This document shows positions 1 through 8,952 of a stretch of 43,428 nt of DNA, in pieces. The notes beneath the pieces are model-generated. The model was not told where the DNA came from, ran no database searches, and was given only the letters and a program-made list of their open reading frames with translations. Made by a program: the position numbers and the translations under genes. Each line of letters begins with the position of its first letter. The stretch's first letter is position 1. Origin of the DNA: Pseudoalteromonas sp. NBT06-2. GTDB lineage: Bacteria; Pseudomonadota; Gammaproteobacteria; Enterobacterales; Alteromonadaceae. The DNA is taken from contig NZ_NQMR01000075.1 in the NCBI RefSeq assembly GCF_002276045.1, positions 1 through 43,428 on the forward strand, in the 5' to 3' direction.

Positions 1-303
1 ATTGTAAGGACGCTGATTTATTCTAGTTTTATTACTGTGTTATTAAAAAGGTTGATGGCCTATAGTACTGAAGCATTGAAATCGTTGTGGATATCAACTC
101 AAAAAACAACAGGCACAGCACCAAACTGGTTGTCTTTCATGTTGAATAAAATAAGTCAGGGTGCTCAGGTAGAAAATGTGTTGCAGCAGTGCGTTGAAGT
201 GATTTCCAAGCTATGTAAACGAGCCCACCCTAAACGGGATTTAAAGGACGGACTTTATCAATTTGGTGTTATTTCTTTGATTGATAATTATTCATATGGT
301 TAA
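1..303 (+). CDS. C-terminal part of an unrecognised protein, open at the left edge
   Basis: The reading frame is open from base 1 to a stop at 301-303 with no in-frame stop, so this is probably the tail of a longer protein. A GTG at 37 and an ATG at 55 exist, but neither has a clear ribosome binding site. The last 100 residues are hydrophilic and Lys-rich, with no motif that I recognise. It ends about 55 bases before the convergent regulator gene. It could be the end of a mobile-element protein, but nothing in the sequence proves that. Confidence 0.4.
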   Translation: MVRTLIYSSFITVLLKRLMAYSTEALKSLWISTQKTTGTAPNWLSFMLNKISQGAQVENVLQQCVEVISKLCKRAHPKRDLKDGLYQFGVISLIDNYSYG

Positions 304-358
304 TAAGTAAGCTTAAGAACCTACATATGAATTGGTATTAATCATTAAAAACAAAATA

Positions 359-3121
359 TTATATCAGCGATAAAGATCTTGCTTTAACTATAGCGCTTGT
401 TCTGTTTTTTACACCCAGTTTCTTATAAAGTTGATGTATATGCCATTTAACCGTTTGCTCTGAAATAAATAACTGGTCAGCTATACCATTATTAGTTTCT
501 CCGGTTTTAATAAAATCTAACATTTGCCTTTCTCTCTTGGTCATTGGTTCAAGCAAAGTTTCAGCTAACATATCATGTGTGGTTTCACTTTGTTTTTTAT
601 TATTTTCTTTAAACAATAATTTATTTATTTTACCTAAAAACACAATTACAGATTCGGTTTGTTTACTCATATAATCTTTCACGATTAGACGCAACAGTTG
701 ATGTATTTCATCACCAGCATCAAGAAATAATCGATAAAAACCACCTTTGGAGGCAATTTCTAAAGCCTGTGATAAATCAGTAACCGCATCATCAGTTAGC
801 TTTAGAGTGTAAAATGCTTTGGCACGGCTTAGTAAGAGTTTCATTAAATGACGATATCGTCCAACCTCTTTACACAGTTTAATCTGCGTATTTAATATAC
901 TCATCGCTTTTTTAGGTAAATGATTATACAGATTAAGTTCTACACGAACCTGTTCTCTTATTTCTTGAAAAACATGGCGTGAATCTTGATCGAATGCCGG
1001 CGCCCGTGATTCATCAAAACCACAATTTTTAGCAATTATTTGAGCATCTTTACCTCGGCCAGATTTTAATAAAAAATGAATTTCCAATGCATTAAGTAAT
1101 GCTTTCAATCGCGGTAATTCTGCCCGGTCAGCTGACTCTTGCCCTAAATGAACAATTTCTAAAGCTTCATCAAGGCCTGTTTTTAAAAAGTGTAAGCTAG
1201 CCATTACTCTATAACCGATAAAAGCGACTTCCACCACAGCTTCACTATTGATATACTCAAAACGATTGTGTAATAGCTCTTCAGCTTTATCTATCTCATT
1301 TTGCTCAAAATAAACTTCAGCGAGTAATACGGTATTTAACGAGCCCATATACGAAAATTCATTTGCACCTTTGTTGTTAGAGTTTAGCCCCTTAATATAT
1401 TGCTCTGCTGCTTTATTCAAGTTCCCCCGAATCCTATCTACCAATCCCGAAACTGTATATGTCCAAGAAACCAAGTAACCAATAGAGCATTGTTTCCCAT
1501 ATGCGATGGCCTTTTTCGCTGAATTTTCTGCCGCATTCAATTCAAGTGTAAATAATGAATTATAAGTCTGGAGTACATGGGTTATTAGTAATTCTTGATT
1601 CGTTGCAGAGGGATTTTCATGGATCCATTCTTTAAGTAATTCCCTAGCATAAATTGAGTTGTCACTGGCGGTTTCCATAAGGCATAACAGTAATTTTATA
1701 CCACTGCTTATTTGAATTATTTTTTCCGGTTTGATCTTATCTTTATATTGTTCACAATATCGTTTTAGCATATCAACTTGTTCTCGTGCTAGACAATATT
1801 GTCGAGAAAATACTAATGACCAGATATAAGCGAGACTAATTCTTGGTTTATTCAATACAAACCCACATGGCAATTTTTGTATCCAATTCATTAGCGTCCA
1901 ATTTTCACCAGATCCTAGTATCAGGTCCTCAGAAATTTGACCTATGAGTTCAAGTGCTAAATCGTAATTTTCTACTGATAGTGCATAATTAATAGCCTCG
2001 TGATTCAGGTCATGTTCAACACACCATGTGCATGCTCGTCGGCAAATTTTTTCTGCGATATTTGGATATTTTTTATTTAAGACATTTCGAAGAAAATCAC
2101 CAAATAGGTGGTGATAACGATACCAAGTACGGGTTCTATCCAAAGGAATAATAAATAAGTTTCTATCTTCTACCTGTTCAAGCATCATCTGTCCTAACTC
2201 TATATTAAGGACATAGTTAACAAGATCAGAACACATACGTTCTAATACTGATGATAATAATAAAAACCTCCTAATTTCATCACTTTGCTGTGCAAGTATT
2301 ACTTCACCGAGATAGTCGGTAACATCTCTGTCTGTTCCAGTAAATTCATTAACAAATGTTTCATAATCATCATTTCCTATCATAGCTAGCGAAGCCAGTT
2401 GTAATCCTGCAACCCAGCCCTCTGTTCTATTAGCCAATGCAAATACAAATTTATTATTAAGTCCTAATTGCTTTGAGGCATTAAGAAATTTTCCAGTTTC
2501 ATCCAAATCAAAGGTCAAATCTTTCCTGGATAGTTGAAAAACCTCACCGCAGATCTTAACAGGATGCAGAGTCAAATCAGGTTTATTTCGACTTGCAATA
2601 ACAAAAACGATTTGCTCCGATGAGTAAATAATTAACCGAGTAAGAATACTATGAACTTCAGGGTTATTGATAGCATGATAATCATCTATAAATATGGTGT
2701 GTTTAGATGTTTTTCTTTCTAAAACAGCAACTATATCAGCGATAATATAATCAATCGTCGCTTTACGTTCCGAGCCAAAATGGCGTGTAGTAAAATGACG
2801 TTCATGCAGAACTGGTGTGCATATCAAAGTAATTAAATGAGATAAAAAACGTAGGGGATCATTATCCTTATTATCAACACTTAGCCAATAACAATTATAA
2901 TCTTTATTCGTCAAAACATCTGATGTTTGCGCTAAAAGTATAGATTTTCCATAACCTGCTGGCGCCACAACTAAAGCGGCTTTAATTCCCTGAATAATCT
3001 TAATGGATAATGTGGTGACAATTTCTCTTTGAACAAAGTTATCAAATACTCTAGGTTTTAGAAACTTCCCTCCAAAAATGGCAGGTTGACGTACAATTCT
3101 ATCTTTTCTAGTTTTACTCAT
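359..3121 (-). CDS. LAL-family (MalT/AlkS-type) LuxR transcriptional activator
   Basis: This is a large ATP-dependent regulator of about 920 residues, the usual size for MalT and AlkS. The N-terminal STAND-type NTPase has a Walker A motif (VVAPAGYGKS, near residue 51) and a Walker B-like TIFIDDYH. A long helical, TPR-like middle follows. The C-terminal 65 residues form a LuxR helix-turn-helix (LTKRE-type start, then ISEQTVKWHIHQLYKKLG). I chose the ATG at 3121 because AAAGGTGG lies six bases upstream; a TTG six bases earlier has no such support. It is the first regulator of the catabolic cluster and sits directly downstream of the rubredoxin reductase gene. In Pseudomonas, AlkS controls alkane genes beside a rubredoxin reductase. 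By analogy this protein probably controls the cluster and may bind the 18-bp palindromes found there, which is an inference. The inducer is unknown. Confidence 0.9.
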   Translation of the reverse strand: MSKTRKDRIVRQPAIFGGKFLKPRVFDNFVQREIVTTLSIKIIQGIKAALVVAPAGYGKSILLAQTSDVLTNKDYNCYWLSVDNKDNDPLRFLSHLITLICTPVLHERHFTTRHFGSERKATIDYIIADIVAVLERKTSKHTIFIDDYHAINNPEVHSILTRLIIYSSEQIVFVIASRNKPDLTLHPVKICGEVFQLSRKDLTFDLDETGKFLNASKQLGLNNKFVFALANRTEGWVAGLQLASLAMIGNDDYETFVNEFTGTDRDVTDYLGEVILAQQSDEIRRFLLLSSVLERMCSDLVNYVLNIELGQMMLEQVEDRNLFIIPLDRTRTWYRYHHLFGDFLRNVLNKKYPNIAEKICRRACTWCVEHDLNHEAINYALSVENYDLALELIGQISEDLILGSGENWTLMNWIQKLPCGFVLNKPRISLAYIWSLVFSRQYCLAREQVDMLKRYCEQYKDKIKPEKIIQISSGIKLLLCLMETASDNSIYARELLKEWIHENPSATNQELLITHVLQTYNSLFTLELNAAENSAKKAIAYGKQCSIGYLVSWTYTVSGLVDRIRGNLNKAAEQYIKGLNSNNKGANEFSYMGSLNTVLLAEVYFEQNEIDKAEELLHNRFEYINSEAVVEVAFIGYRVMASLHFLKTGLDEALEIVHLGQESADRAELPRLKALLNALEIHFLLKSGRGKDAQIIAKNCGFDESRAPAFDQDSRHVFQEIREQVRVELNLYNHLPKKAMSILNTQIKLCKEVGRYRHLMKLLLSRAKAFYTLKLTDDAVTDLSQALEIASKGGFYRLFLDAGDEIHQLLRLIVKDYMSKQTESVIVFLGKINKLLFKENNKKQSETTHDMLAETLLEPMTKRERQMLDFIKTGETNNGIADQLFISEQTVKWHIHQLYKKLGVKNRTSAIVKARSLSLI

Positions 3122-3167
3122 GAGCAACCACCTTTAATAAAAATTTAGCTACAACTATATTCTAGGT

Positions 3168-3202
3168 AATATTTGAGCACAGAAATCTTACGCTCAAATA
3201 TT
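3168..3202. promoter_or_regulatory. 11-bp perfect inverted repeat in the leader of the LAL regulator gene
   Basis: AATATTTGAGC (3168-3178) and GCTCAAATATT (3192-3202) are perfect complements separated by 13 bases. They lie about 47-80 bases upstream of the regulator start codon and downstream of the rubredoxin reductase stop. There is no U-run after the hairpin on the minus strand, so it is not a typical terminator for the upstream gene. It could be an operator or a leader hairpin. Confidence 0.45.
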
Positions 3203-3258
3203 GCTTTTTCCAAAGTGGAACAATAATTATTTATCATCCCCATCCCACTGAGTAAAAT

Positions 3259-4674
3259 TCATTCCATTATATGCTGTGTTTTTGAACTTAAAACATCTTT
3301 TTCCCCTACCGCATCACCGGTTAGAGCAAATCCAAGTTGCTTTCCTTCTGATGTGATGAAGCGCGCATGTACATTACAGCCATCCACTTTAACTAGCCAT
3401 TCTCCATCAGAATATTTTGGTGGCGGTACAACAACCACTGGGCACAAAGTGGTTTTTATCATAATAGGCATAACACCATAATTCACTTGTGCTTGTTGAC
3501 CACTGAGTACTTTTCCTAGCACTCTTGCACTTTCCATTAAGGGTGAAACATAAAATAATAAATTCCCATCAACCTCAGCACAGTCACCAAGCGCGTAGAT
3601 ATTTTCTGCACTCGTTTGTAATGAACGGTCGGTTAATATACCTTGGTTTGTTTTCAAATTAGCAACATTGGCTAATGTTAAGTCTGCTCGCACACCAATA
3701 GCAGATATTACAATATCTGCTTCAATAATTTTACCATTGGCTAAAGTCGCCTCTATTCCACCCCCAGCTTTATCTATTTTTTCAACAACACTACCGAAAT
3801 TGTATTTCACCCCCGCTTTTTCAAGGCTTTCTTGAACTGCGAGTGATGCTTCTTGTGGTAATAGTGTGCCTAGAACAGTAGACATAGGTTCGACGACTTC
3901 AATAGAATAGCCTGACTTAACCAAATCGTTTGCATACTCAGAACCAATCAAGCCTGCGCCAATAATTAATACTTTTTTTCTACCAACAATTGCAGTACGA
4001 AAACGAGTATAATCTAATAAGTCATTTATATTATAAACACGACTTAGACCATCTCCCGAAATAGAAGATTCAACAAACTTAGCACCTGTTGCTAGTACCA
4101 GTTTTCCGTATTCAATAATTTCTCCATCAACCCTTAATAATTGGCGATCGGAATATATTTCCGTAACTTTGTTAAAAATTCTAATATCGGCTTGTAATTC
4201 ATCAGCCATATCCGCAGCTGTAGCACTTGCAAGTTGATCAGGTTGTTTACCCTTAGAAAAAGCTACAGACATCATCGGTTTAGAATATAAACGGCCATCA
4301 TCCGTGGTCACCATTATCAATGGTGTTTTTTGATCTTGTTTTCTAAATTCACGTGCCAAATTGTAACCAGACAACCCTGTTCCAATAATAACCACGGGCT
4401 TCCGATTCCAGTCACTTTCAGGTGGTTTTTCAACCACTGTTTCAATTACTGGTTCAGGTTTAACACTATCAATTACTTGTTCATTTACTGCGACTGCAAT
4501 TCTGCTAATTGCTACCATTTCAAAGTCTGACTTCCCGACTCCACAATCTGGACACTCCCAATTTTCAGGAACATCTACCCAACGAGTTCCCGCAGGTATT
4601 CCTTCTTTGGGTAATCCTTTGCCTTCATCGTAGATAAAACCACAGACCATACATTCCAAAACGTTATAACTCAT
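3259..4674 (-). CDS. rubredoxin-rubredoxin reductase fusion (NADH electron-transfer protein)
   Basis: Residues 1-55 are a complete rubredoxin with the two Fe ligand pairs CMVCG and CPDCG. After a Pro/Glu/Val-rich linker comes an FAD/NAD(P)H pyridine nucleotide-disulphide oxidoreductase: FAD motif VVIIGTGLSGYNLAREF, NAD motif KVLIIGAGLIGSEYA and the second FAD motif NIYALGDCAEV. The C-terminal domain resembles AlkT-type rubredoxin reductases. It would pass electrons from NAD(P)H through FAD to rubredoxin and on to a non-haem diiron hydroxylase of the AlkB type. The start has a good AGAGGT site. The unusual point is the in-line rubredoxin, which makes a self-contained electron donor, while no hydroxylase gene is visible in the window. 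A palindromic operator candidate lies 200 bp upstream. An alternative role in reducing superoxide reductase or oxygen is possible but fits the catabolic context less well. Confidence 0.92.
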   Translation of the reverse strand: MSYNVLECMVCGFIYDEGKGLPKEGIPAGTRWVDVPENWECPDCGVGKSDFEMVAISRIAVAVNEQVIDSVKPEPVIETVVEKPPESDWNRKPVVIIGTGLSGYNLAREFRKQDQKTPLIMVTTDDGRLYSKPMMSVAFSKGKQPDQLASATAADMADELQADIRIFNKVTEIYSDRQLLRVDGEIIEYGKLVLATGAKFVESSISGDGLSRVYNINDLLDYTRFRTAIVGRKKVLIIGAGLIGSEYANDLVKSGYSIEVVEPMSTVLGTLLPQEASLAVQESLEKAGVKYNFGSVVEKIDKAGGGIEATLANGKIIEADIVISAIGVRADLTLANVANLKTNQGILTDRSLQTSAENIYALGDCAEVDGNLLFYVSPLMESARVLGKVLSGQQAQVNYGVMPIMIKTTLCPVVVVPPPKYSDGEWLVKVDGCNVHARFITSEGKQLGFALTGDAVGEKDVLSSKTQHIME

Positions 4675-4868
4675 ATTTTACCTCTAAATCTGTAGTACCC
4701 TAATAAATTAGTTGCTCTTTTGCTATTTCACTAAGACCTAAATTTTAATACTCTGGTACGTTATCACTTCTCAAGCCATTAAAGTGAAGAACTCAATAAA
4801 TCACAGTGCTGCGATACATGTACCTACTGTAATTAATAAAAATCATGTCTGAAGATAAATAATGAAAC

Positions 4869-4886
4869 AACAAACTAAAGTTGGAT
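4869..4886. promoter_or_regulatory. Palindrome site A (candidate operator of the catabolic regulon)
   Basis: AACAAACTAAAGTTGGAT is a partly palindromic 18-mer (core CAAACTAAAGTTGG, 4871-4884). It lies about 200 bp upstream of the rubredoxin reductase start, in the gap after the alcohol dehydrogenase gene. Its first 14 bases are identical to those of site E at 14846. Confidence 0.6.
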
Positions 4887-4943
4887 ATAATTATGGATAG
4901 GTTTCAGAAAACAGCTTGAAAACAGACTTGCAGTTAAGACTAT

Positions 4944-6074
4944 CTATAAAAGATATTCCATATGTACCACAGGCTTAATACTTTGTCCGCTTACCTGAGC
5001 TTTAACAGCTTCATTTAATGCGTTGAATGGAAAGTAATCAATAAGACGATTAAAAGGAAAGCGCCCCTCATTATAATATTTAATTAATTGAGGAATAAAC
5101 ACCTTAGGATCGGAATCACCTTCCACTATGCCAACAATTTTTTTTCCAGTAGAGAGCATTTCCATAATATTAATATTTACTTCGGCATCAGCTGGCGCTG
5201 CACCAACCAAAGCACAAGTTCCTAATGGTTTTAGTATGTCGATACACTGTTTGACTACTTCAGGAAACCCAGTCATCTCTAAACTGAAGTCGACACCACC
5301 CACAATATTTTTAATTTCTTCAACAATATTTTCTACCGAAAAAGGATCTATTACATAATCGGCACCAAGTTCTAACGCCAATACTCTTCTGTGGTGGAAC
5401 GGTTCAATAACTAAGATTGGAGATGCGCCTACCAATTTTGCAGCCATCAAAGCACTTAAGCCAACAGCACCACCACCAAAAATAGCGATAGAATTAGCAT
5501 CGGTAACAGATAGTGAATTCAGTACCGTTCCTGCACCAGTTTGTATGCCACAACCTAATGGTGCCAACATTTCGAGCGGTAGATCTTTGCTCACTTTTAC
5601 TGTATTTCGAACATTGGCAATAGCCATTGTTGCGAAGGAAGATTGACCGAAAAAATTAGCATTCACTTGTTCGCCATTTTGTTCCATAGTACCTGAACCA
5701 TCACTACGCCCACCGCTAAAATTATTAGCCATAAAATTATAACAATAAGAAGGCAATTCATGCTCACAGGACGGACATTCACCACAGGAATTAAACGATA
5801 AAACAACATGATCACCTGGCGATAAACCTTTTACCGCTCTTCCTGTTTCAACAATCACTCCAGCCCCTTCATGTCCTAATACGATAGGCATTGGGACGGG
5901 TAAAATCTGTTGCATGCAAACGAAATCGGTATGACAAAGACCAGATGCAACAATTTTTATCAATACCTCATCTTCTCTAAGAGGTTGCAATGTGATTTTT
6001 TCAAATGTTAATGGCTCAGAAGAGCCTCGGGCAATTGCTGCTGTCGCTTCATATTTATTATTTTTACTAATCAT
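4944..6074 (-). CDS. Zn-dependent alcohol dehydrogenase, aryl/allyl alcohol (XylB/GeoA-like) class
   Basis: This medium-chain dehydrogenase of 376 residues oxidises an alcohol to an aldehyde with NAD+. The catalytic zinc ligands are visible in GLCHTDF, GHEGAG and LGCGIQTGAG, and the structural zinc is held by the four Cys of CGECPSCEHELPSYC. The Rossmann motif is AIFGGGAVGLSALMAA. The GIQTGAG region and the overall length fit benzyl alcohol and geraniol dehydrogenases better than ethanol dehydrogenases. I prefer the ATG at 6074, which has AGG about ten bases upstream. A GTG at 6086 in the same frame would add four residues but has no ribosome binding site. The gene stands alone between the rubredoxin reductase and the divergent broken gene, with palindrome sites B and C upstream. 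It probably oxidises the alcohol made by the missing hydroxylase. Confidence 0.9.
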   Translation of the reverse strand: MISKNNKYEATAAIARGSSEPLTFEKITLQPLREDEVLIKIVASGLCHTDFVCMQQILPVPMPIVLGHEGAGVIVETGRAVKGLSPGDHVVLSFNSCGECPSCEHELPSYCYNFMANNFSGGRSDGSGTMEQNGEQVNANFFGQSSFATMAIANVRNTVKVSKDLPLEMLAPLGCGIQTGAGTVLNSLSVTDANSIAIFGGGAVGLSALMAAKLVGASPILVIEPFHHRRVLALELGADYVIDPFSVENIVEEIKNIVGGVDFSLEMTGFPEVVKQCIDILKPLGTCALVGAAPADAEVNINIMEMLSTGKKIVGIVEGDSDPKVFIPQLIKYYNEGRFPFNRLIDYFPFNALNEAVKAQVSGQSIKPVVHMEYLL

Positions 6075-6237
6075 AATTAATCGCACCTATAGTTTGAGTC
6101 AAACTGACTGTAATTATTTAGGATAAGGAATATCTCCCTGGTACCAGCTATTACTACGTCCTGATAATAGTACTTAATGTTGTTATCACGACAATAGCCA
6201 TTTACTGTAAAACCTATCCAAGCTTACAAGCCGATAC

Positions 6238-6255
6238 AACCAACTTTCGTTGGTT
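6238..6255. promoter_or_regulatory. Palindrome site B (candidate operator)
   Basis: AACCAACTTTCGTTGGTT has perfect 7-bp arms (AACCAAC and GTTGGTT) around TTTC. It lies about 160 bp upstream of the alcohol dehydrogenase start. It is the most symmetric copy apart from site E, and 17 of 18 bases match site D. Confidence 0.65.
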
Positions 6256-6324
6256 TTCCCTAAGTAATTAATTCATTTAAAAAATTAATCTACTTTTATT
6301 TTGCAAATCCATCATTTTTAATTT

Positions 6325-6342
6325 CCCCAACTTTGGTTGGCT
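6325..6342. promoter_or_regulatory. Palindrome site C (candidate operator)
   Basis: The core CCAACTTTGGTTGG (6327-6340) is a palindrome with 5-bp perfect arms around TTTG. Its centre is 87 bp from site B and about 195 bp upstream of the divergent broken gene at 6529. It may serve that gene, the alcohol dehydrogenase, or both. Confidence 0.55.
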
Positions 6343-6528
6343 ATTCAAGTAAAAAAGTATCCTTTAGGGTGATGTTATCCTATGCACTCAAAATTTGAAT
6401 AACTGTAATTTTTACTGTTCAGGATAGGATTCAAAATAAATGAATATGTTGGTAATGCACAATAACTAAAAAATTTAATTTTCTGTTTAAGTAGACTAAA
6501 TAATAAAAACTACAGGTAGAAGATAACT

Positions 6529-7157
6529 ATGAATATTCTCGAAAAAACTATCGTTAAAGCACGTATCAAAAAGCCATCTTTAGCTGGACTTATACCCAAG
6601 CCACTTCAAAGTGCGAGTTTCAGTACTCCCCGCAGGGTTGGTTTATAAACGCTTTATGCTGCGTTATTAATTTTCAAAAGGGAGTAACCATTCTCTGCAA
6701 TTAATGCCTTGTCTAAAGCGTTTATAACTCCAACTGAACCCTGCATCTTGAAGTGGTTTGGGTATATACACCAGCCTGTTATGGCTAGTTATTTACCAGC
6801 TGTAACTATTAACCAAGCGAATGCGTTGGAGTTGACGTTGACGTTAGATAATGGGGTTACATAGACTTAGATACTACTTTAACTTACGACGCTCAGTGGC
6901 GACTAGAAAGCATTGATAACACTATCCTCGATAATGGCGGTGGCGATCTCCCTAGCTTTTTGATTGATGATGGTAATAGAAGCTTTAAAGGAGGTGATGA
7001 AATAAATGGATACAACATGCTATTTATAACTCCTGTTCATAATATAACTTCTACGCAAGAAGGTCTTTTATTTACTAGTGGGGAGTTCGTAACACAAGAT
7101 ATTGCCTATACAAACCTCAGAAAATCTAACAGTTTAATCTTAACTTATAATTATTAA
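6529..7157 (+). pseudogene. Unrecognised gene broken by a MITE and a frameshift
   Basis: The frame starts at ATG 6529 (MNILEKTIVKARIKKPSLAGL) and is interrupted by a 172-bp MITE at 6593-6764. Removing the MITE and one TA copy joins the frame exactly: ...SLAGL + IHQPVMASYLPAVTINQ... It then runs to about 6860, where a frameshift moves it into the frame that ends at 7157 (...YIDLDTTLTYDAQWRLES...). The original protein would have had about 150 residues, with no signal peptide or membrane segment. I do not recognise the family. Its position downstream of palindrome site C suggests that it once belonged to the catabolic regulon. The 98-residue tail would not be translated without a new start. Confidence 0.7.
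6593..6764. mobile_element. 172-bp MITE with TA target duplication (copy 1)
   Basis: The termini are inverted: TACCCAAGCCACTTCAAAG at the left and, on the other strand, TACCCAAACCACTTCAAGAT at the right. The element is flanked by TA dinucleotides (6591-6592 and 6765-6766). It has no coding capacity. Removing it with one TA restores an open frame across the insertion. TA duplication is the mark of IS630/Tc1-mariner-type transposition. The sequence is similar, in reverse orientation, to the MITE at 37186-37495. Confidence 0.85.
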
Positions 7158-7347
7158 TATTCTACAAAGAAAGTACTAAACCTAAAGATTATTACTAATA
7201 GATTTTGAAGCTGAATTTACATAGTTTTCTGTAAAAAATAGGTTAATAGAAAACGCTTTATAGAAAGGTTTCACTTTATTACTTTTCAATAAAATACGGA
7301 TTACCTATTAATTAACCCGTAAATAAAGTTTGCAAATAAATAATGGA

Positions 7348-8490
7348 TTATTCAAAAATAGATCGAGCAATGATCAACTTCATAATTTCTGAGGTTCCTG
7401 CAAATATTCGAGTAATTCGCGCATCTGTAAAGACGCGTGAGATTGGGTATTCGTCCATATATCCCGCGCCGCCATGTAATTGAACACCCTCATCGGCAGT
7501 ATCACATAAAAGCTCACTGGTCAGTAATTTTGCTTCTGAGGCCGCAACAGAATCATTATCTCCACGATTAGTATTGGCGACTATGGTATCAATAAAAGCC
7601 TGCGCCATATCTATTCGAGCTCGCAATTCTGCCATTTTGAACTGTGTATTTTGCATGTATGAAAGCGGCTTACCAAACACTTTTCGATCAATCACAAAGT
7701 CCTTAGTTAAGTTAAAAGCATATTCTGCAGAGCCCGTGTTCCAAGCAGCGCAAATTAAACGTTCTTCAGCTAATCCATCCATTAAATAGTTAAAGCCTTG
7801 GTGCTCTTTACCTATCAAATTTTCTTTGGGTATTTTGACATTATCTAAAAACAGTTCGATAGTATCTTGAGATTTCATGCCCATTTTTTTTAGATTTGCA
7901 CCGACTCGAACTCCTTGCCAATCACTTTCAACAACAAACAAACTAAGTGCTCTAGGCTGTTCAGGATTAGTCCGTGCAGCAACAATATAGATGTCGCCAC
8001 AAATACCATTAGAGATATAGGTTTTATTACCATTTAATAGATAATGATCACCTTTATCTACCGCATTAGAACGTAAACCAGCCAAATCACTACCGGCATC
8101 AGGTTCGGTCATTGCTACAGATAGAATGCATTCACCGGTGATTGTCTTAGGAATATATTTTTCTTTAAGATAATCACTGCCATGATTTAAAATATACGGG
8201 GCGATAATGGTACTGTGAAGTTGAGGCATAAACCCTGTTTCACCACATCTACCAATCTCTTCAGCAACAATCTGCTGAAAACGAAAATCATTAATACCGA
8301 GACCGCCAAGATATTCTGGTGCTTGAGGAACCAAAAATCCGTTTTCACCCGCCTTTAAATAGACTTCTCTAGGCACAATCCCTGCTTCTCTCCATTCATC
8401 TTGAAAAGGAACTACTTCTTTCTGTAGAAACGCTCTGAACGCCTCTTGGAACATCAAATGCTCATGCTCGTAACAATAACGTTTCATCAT
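7348..8490 (-). CDS. Acyl-CoA dehydrogenase, LCAD-like
   Basis: This is a 380-residue flavoprotein that inserts the 2,3-double bond into an acyl-CoA. The family signatures are visible: CILSVAMTEPDAGSDLAGL for the FAD/substrate site, and QLHGGAGYMDEYPISRVFTD followed by IFAGTSEIM near the C-terminus. The usual catalytic Glu of MCAD (IYEGTS) is replaced by Ala. A Glu is present in LAEERLICA, where LCAD and isovaleryl-CoA dehydrogenase carry their base. This is the LCAD arrangement, and LCAD enzymes often accept 2-methyl-branched chains. The start has a clear AAGGAG. It is the last gene of the five-gene operon that starts with the SDR at 11550. No strong terminator follows; 7158-7347 holds nothing else that I can name. 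Confidence 0.92.
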   Translation of the reverse strand: MMKRYCYEHEHLMFQEAFRAFLQKEVVPFQDEWREAGIVPREVYLKAGENGFLVPQAPEYLGGLGINDFRFQQIVAEEIGRCGETGFMPQLHSTIIAPYILNHGSDYLKEKYIPKTITGECILSVAMTEPDAGSDLAGLRSNAVDKGDHYLLNGNKTYISNGICGDIYIVAARTNPEQPRALSLFVVESDWQGVRVGANLKKMGMKSQDTIELFLDNVKIPKENLIGKEHQGFNYLMDGLAEERLICAAWNTGSAEYAFNLTKDFVIDRKVFGKPLSYMQNTQFKMAELRARIDMAQAFIDTIVANTNRGDNDSVAASEAKLLTSELLCDTADEGVQLHGGAGYMDEYPISRVFTDARITRIFAGTSEIMKLIIARSIFE

Positions 8491-8548
8491 TACTCCTTAA
8501 TTTAAATTAGGCTTAAATATATAACGTAAGTTAATGGTGTTACTGTCT

Positions 8549-8950
8549 TTATAAGGCAATAACAGCTTCACCTATTAATGTTTGAGTGTTATCTTGTGTT
8601 ACCGCTACAAGTTCTAATCGAGCACGTTGCTCGCCACTCTCTTCGAATAACTCAATTACCTTGCCACTGCAAGTAATCACAGTATGCAATTGAGTGATCG
8701 CGTTAAAGCGGTTACTAAACTTACGTAGCTGTGACTGAGGCTTCCAGTTAGTCAGAATTCGGCCCAAATAAGCCATAGATAACATGCCATGTGCGAATAC
8801 ATCAGCCATACCTGCTTTTTTAGCAAAATCACTATCAATATGTATCGGGTTATGGTCTCCAGAAGCGCCAGCGTAAAGCGCTAAGGTAAAACGAGAGATC
8901 GGCGGTAATGTTAATGATGGAATTTCAGTTCCTACTGTAATATCAGACAT
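8549..8950 (-). CDS. MaoC-type (R)-specific enoyl-CoA hydratase, catalytic subunit
   Basis: This small hotdog-fold protein of 133 residues carries the hydratase-2 motif YAGASGDHNPIHIDSDFAKK, including the catalytic Asp and His. It hydrates trans-2-enoyl-CoA to (R)-3-hydroxyacyl-CoA. Two bases separate it from the upstream FAS1-like subunit, and AAGGAAG precedes the start. The pairing of a small active MaoC protein with a non-catalytic partner recalls the ChsH1-ChsH2 heterodimer of steroid side-chain degradation. Here it probably forms the hydratase step of the operon. Confidence 0.88.
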   Translation of the reverse strand: MSDITVGTEIPSLTLPPISRFTLALYAGASGDHNPIHIDSDFAKKAGMADVFAHGMLSMAYLGRILTNWKPQSQLRKFSNRFNAITQLHTVITCSGKVIELFEESGEQRARLELVAVTQDNTQTLIGEAVIAL

Positions 8951-8952
8951 TA

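Noticed and set aside
4825..6209. TACTGTA seen downstream of palindrome sites A and B as a shared promoter element
   Set aside because: The distances to the sites differ (about 37 and 28 bases) and it is not found near site D, so it is probably chance.
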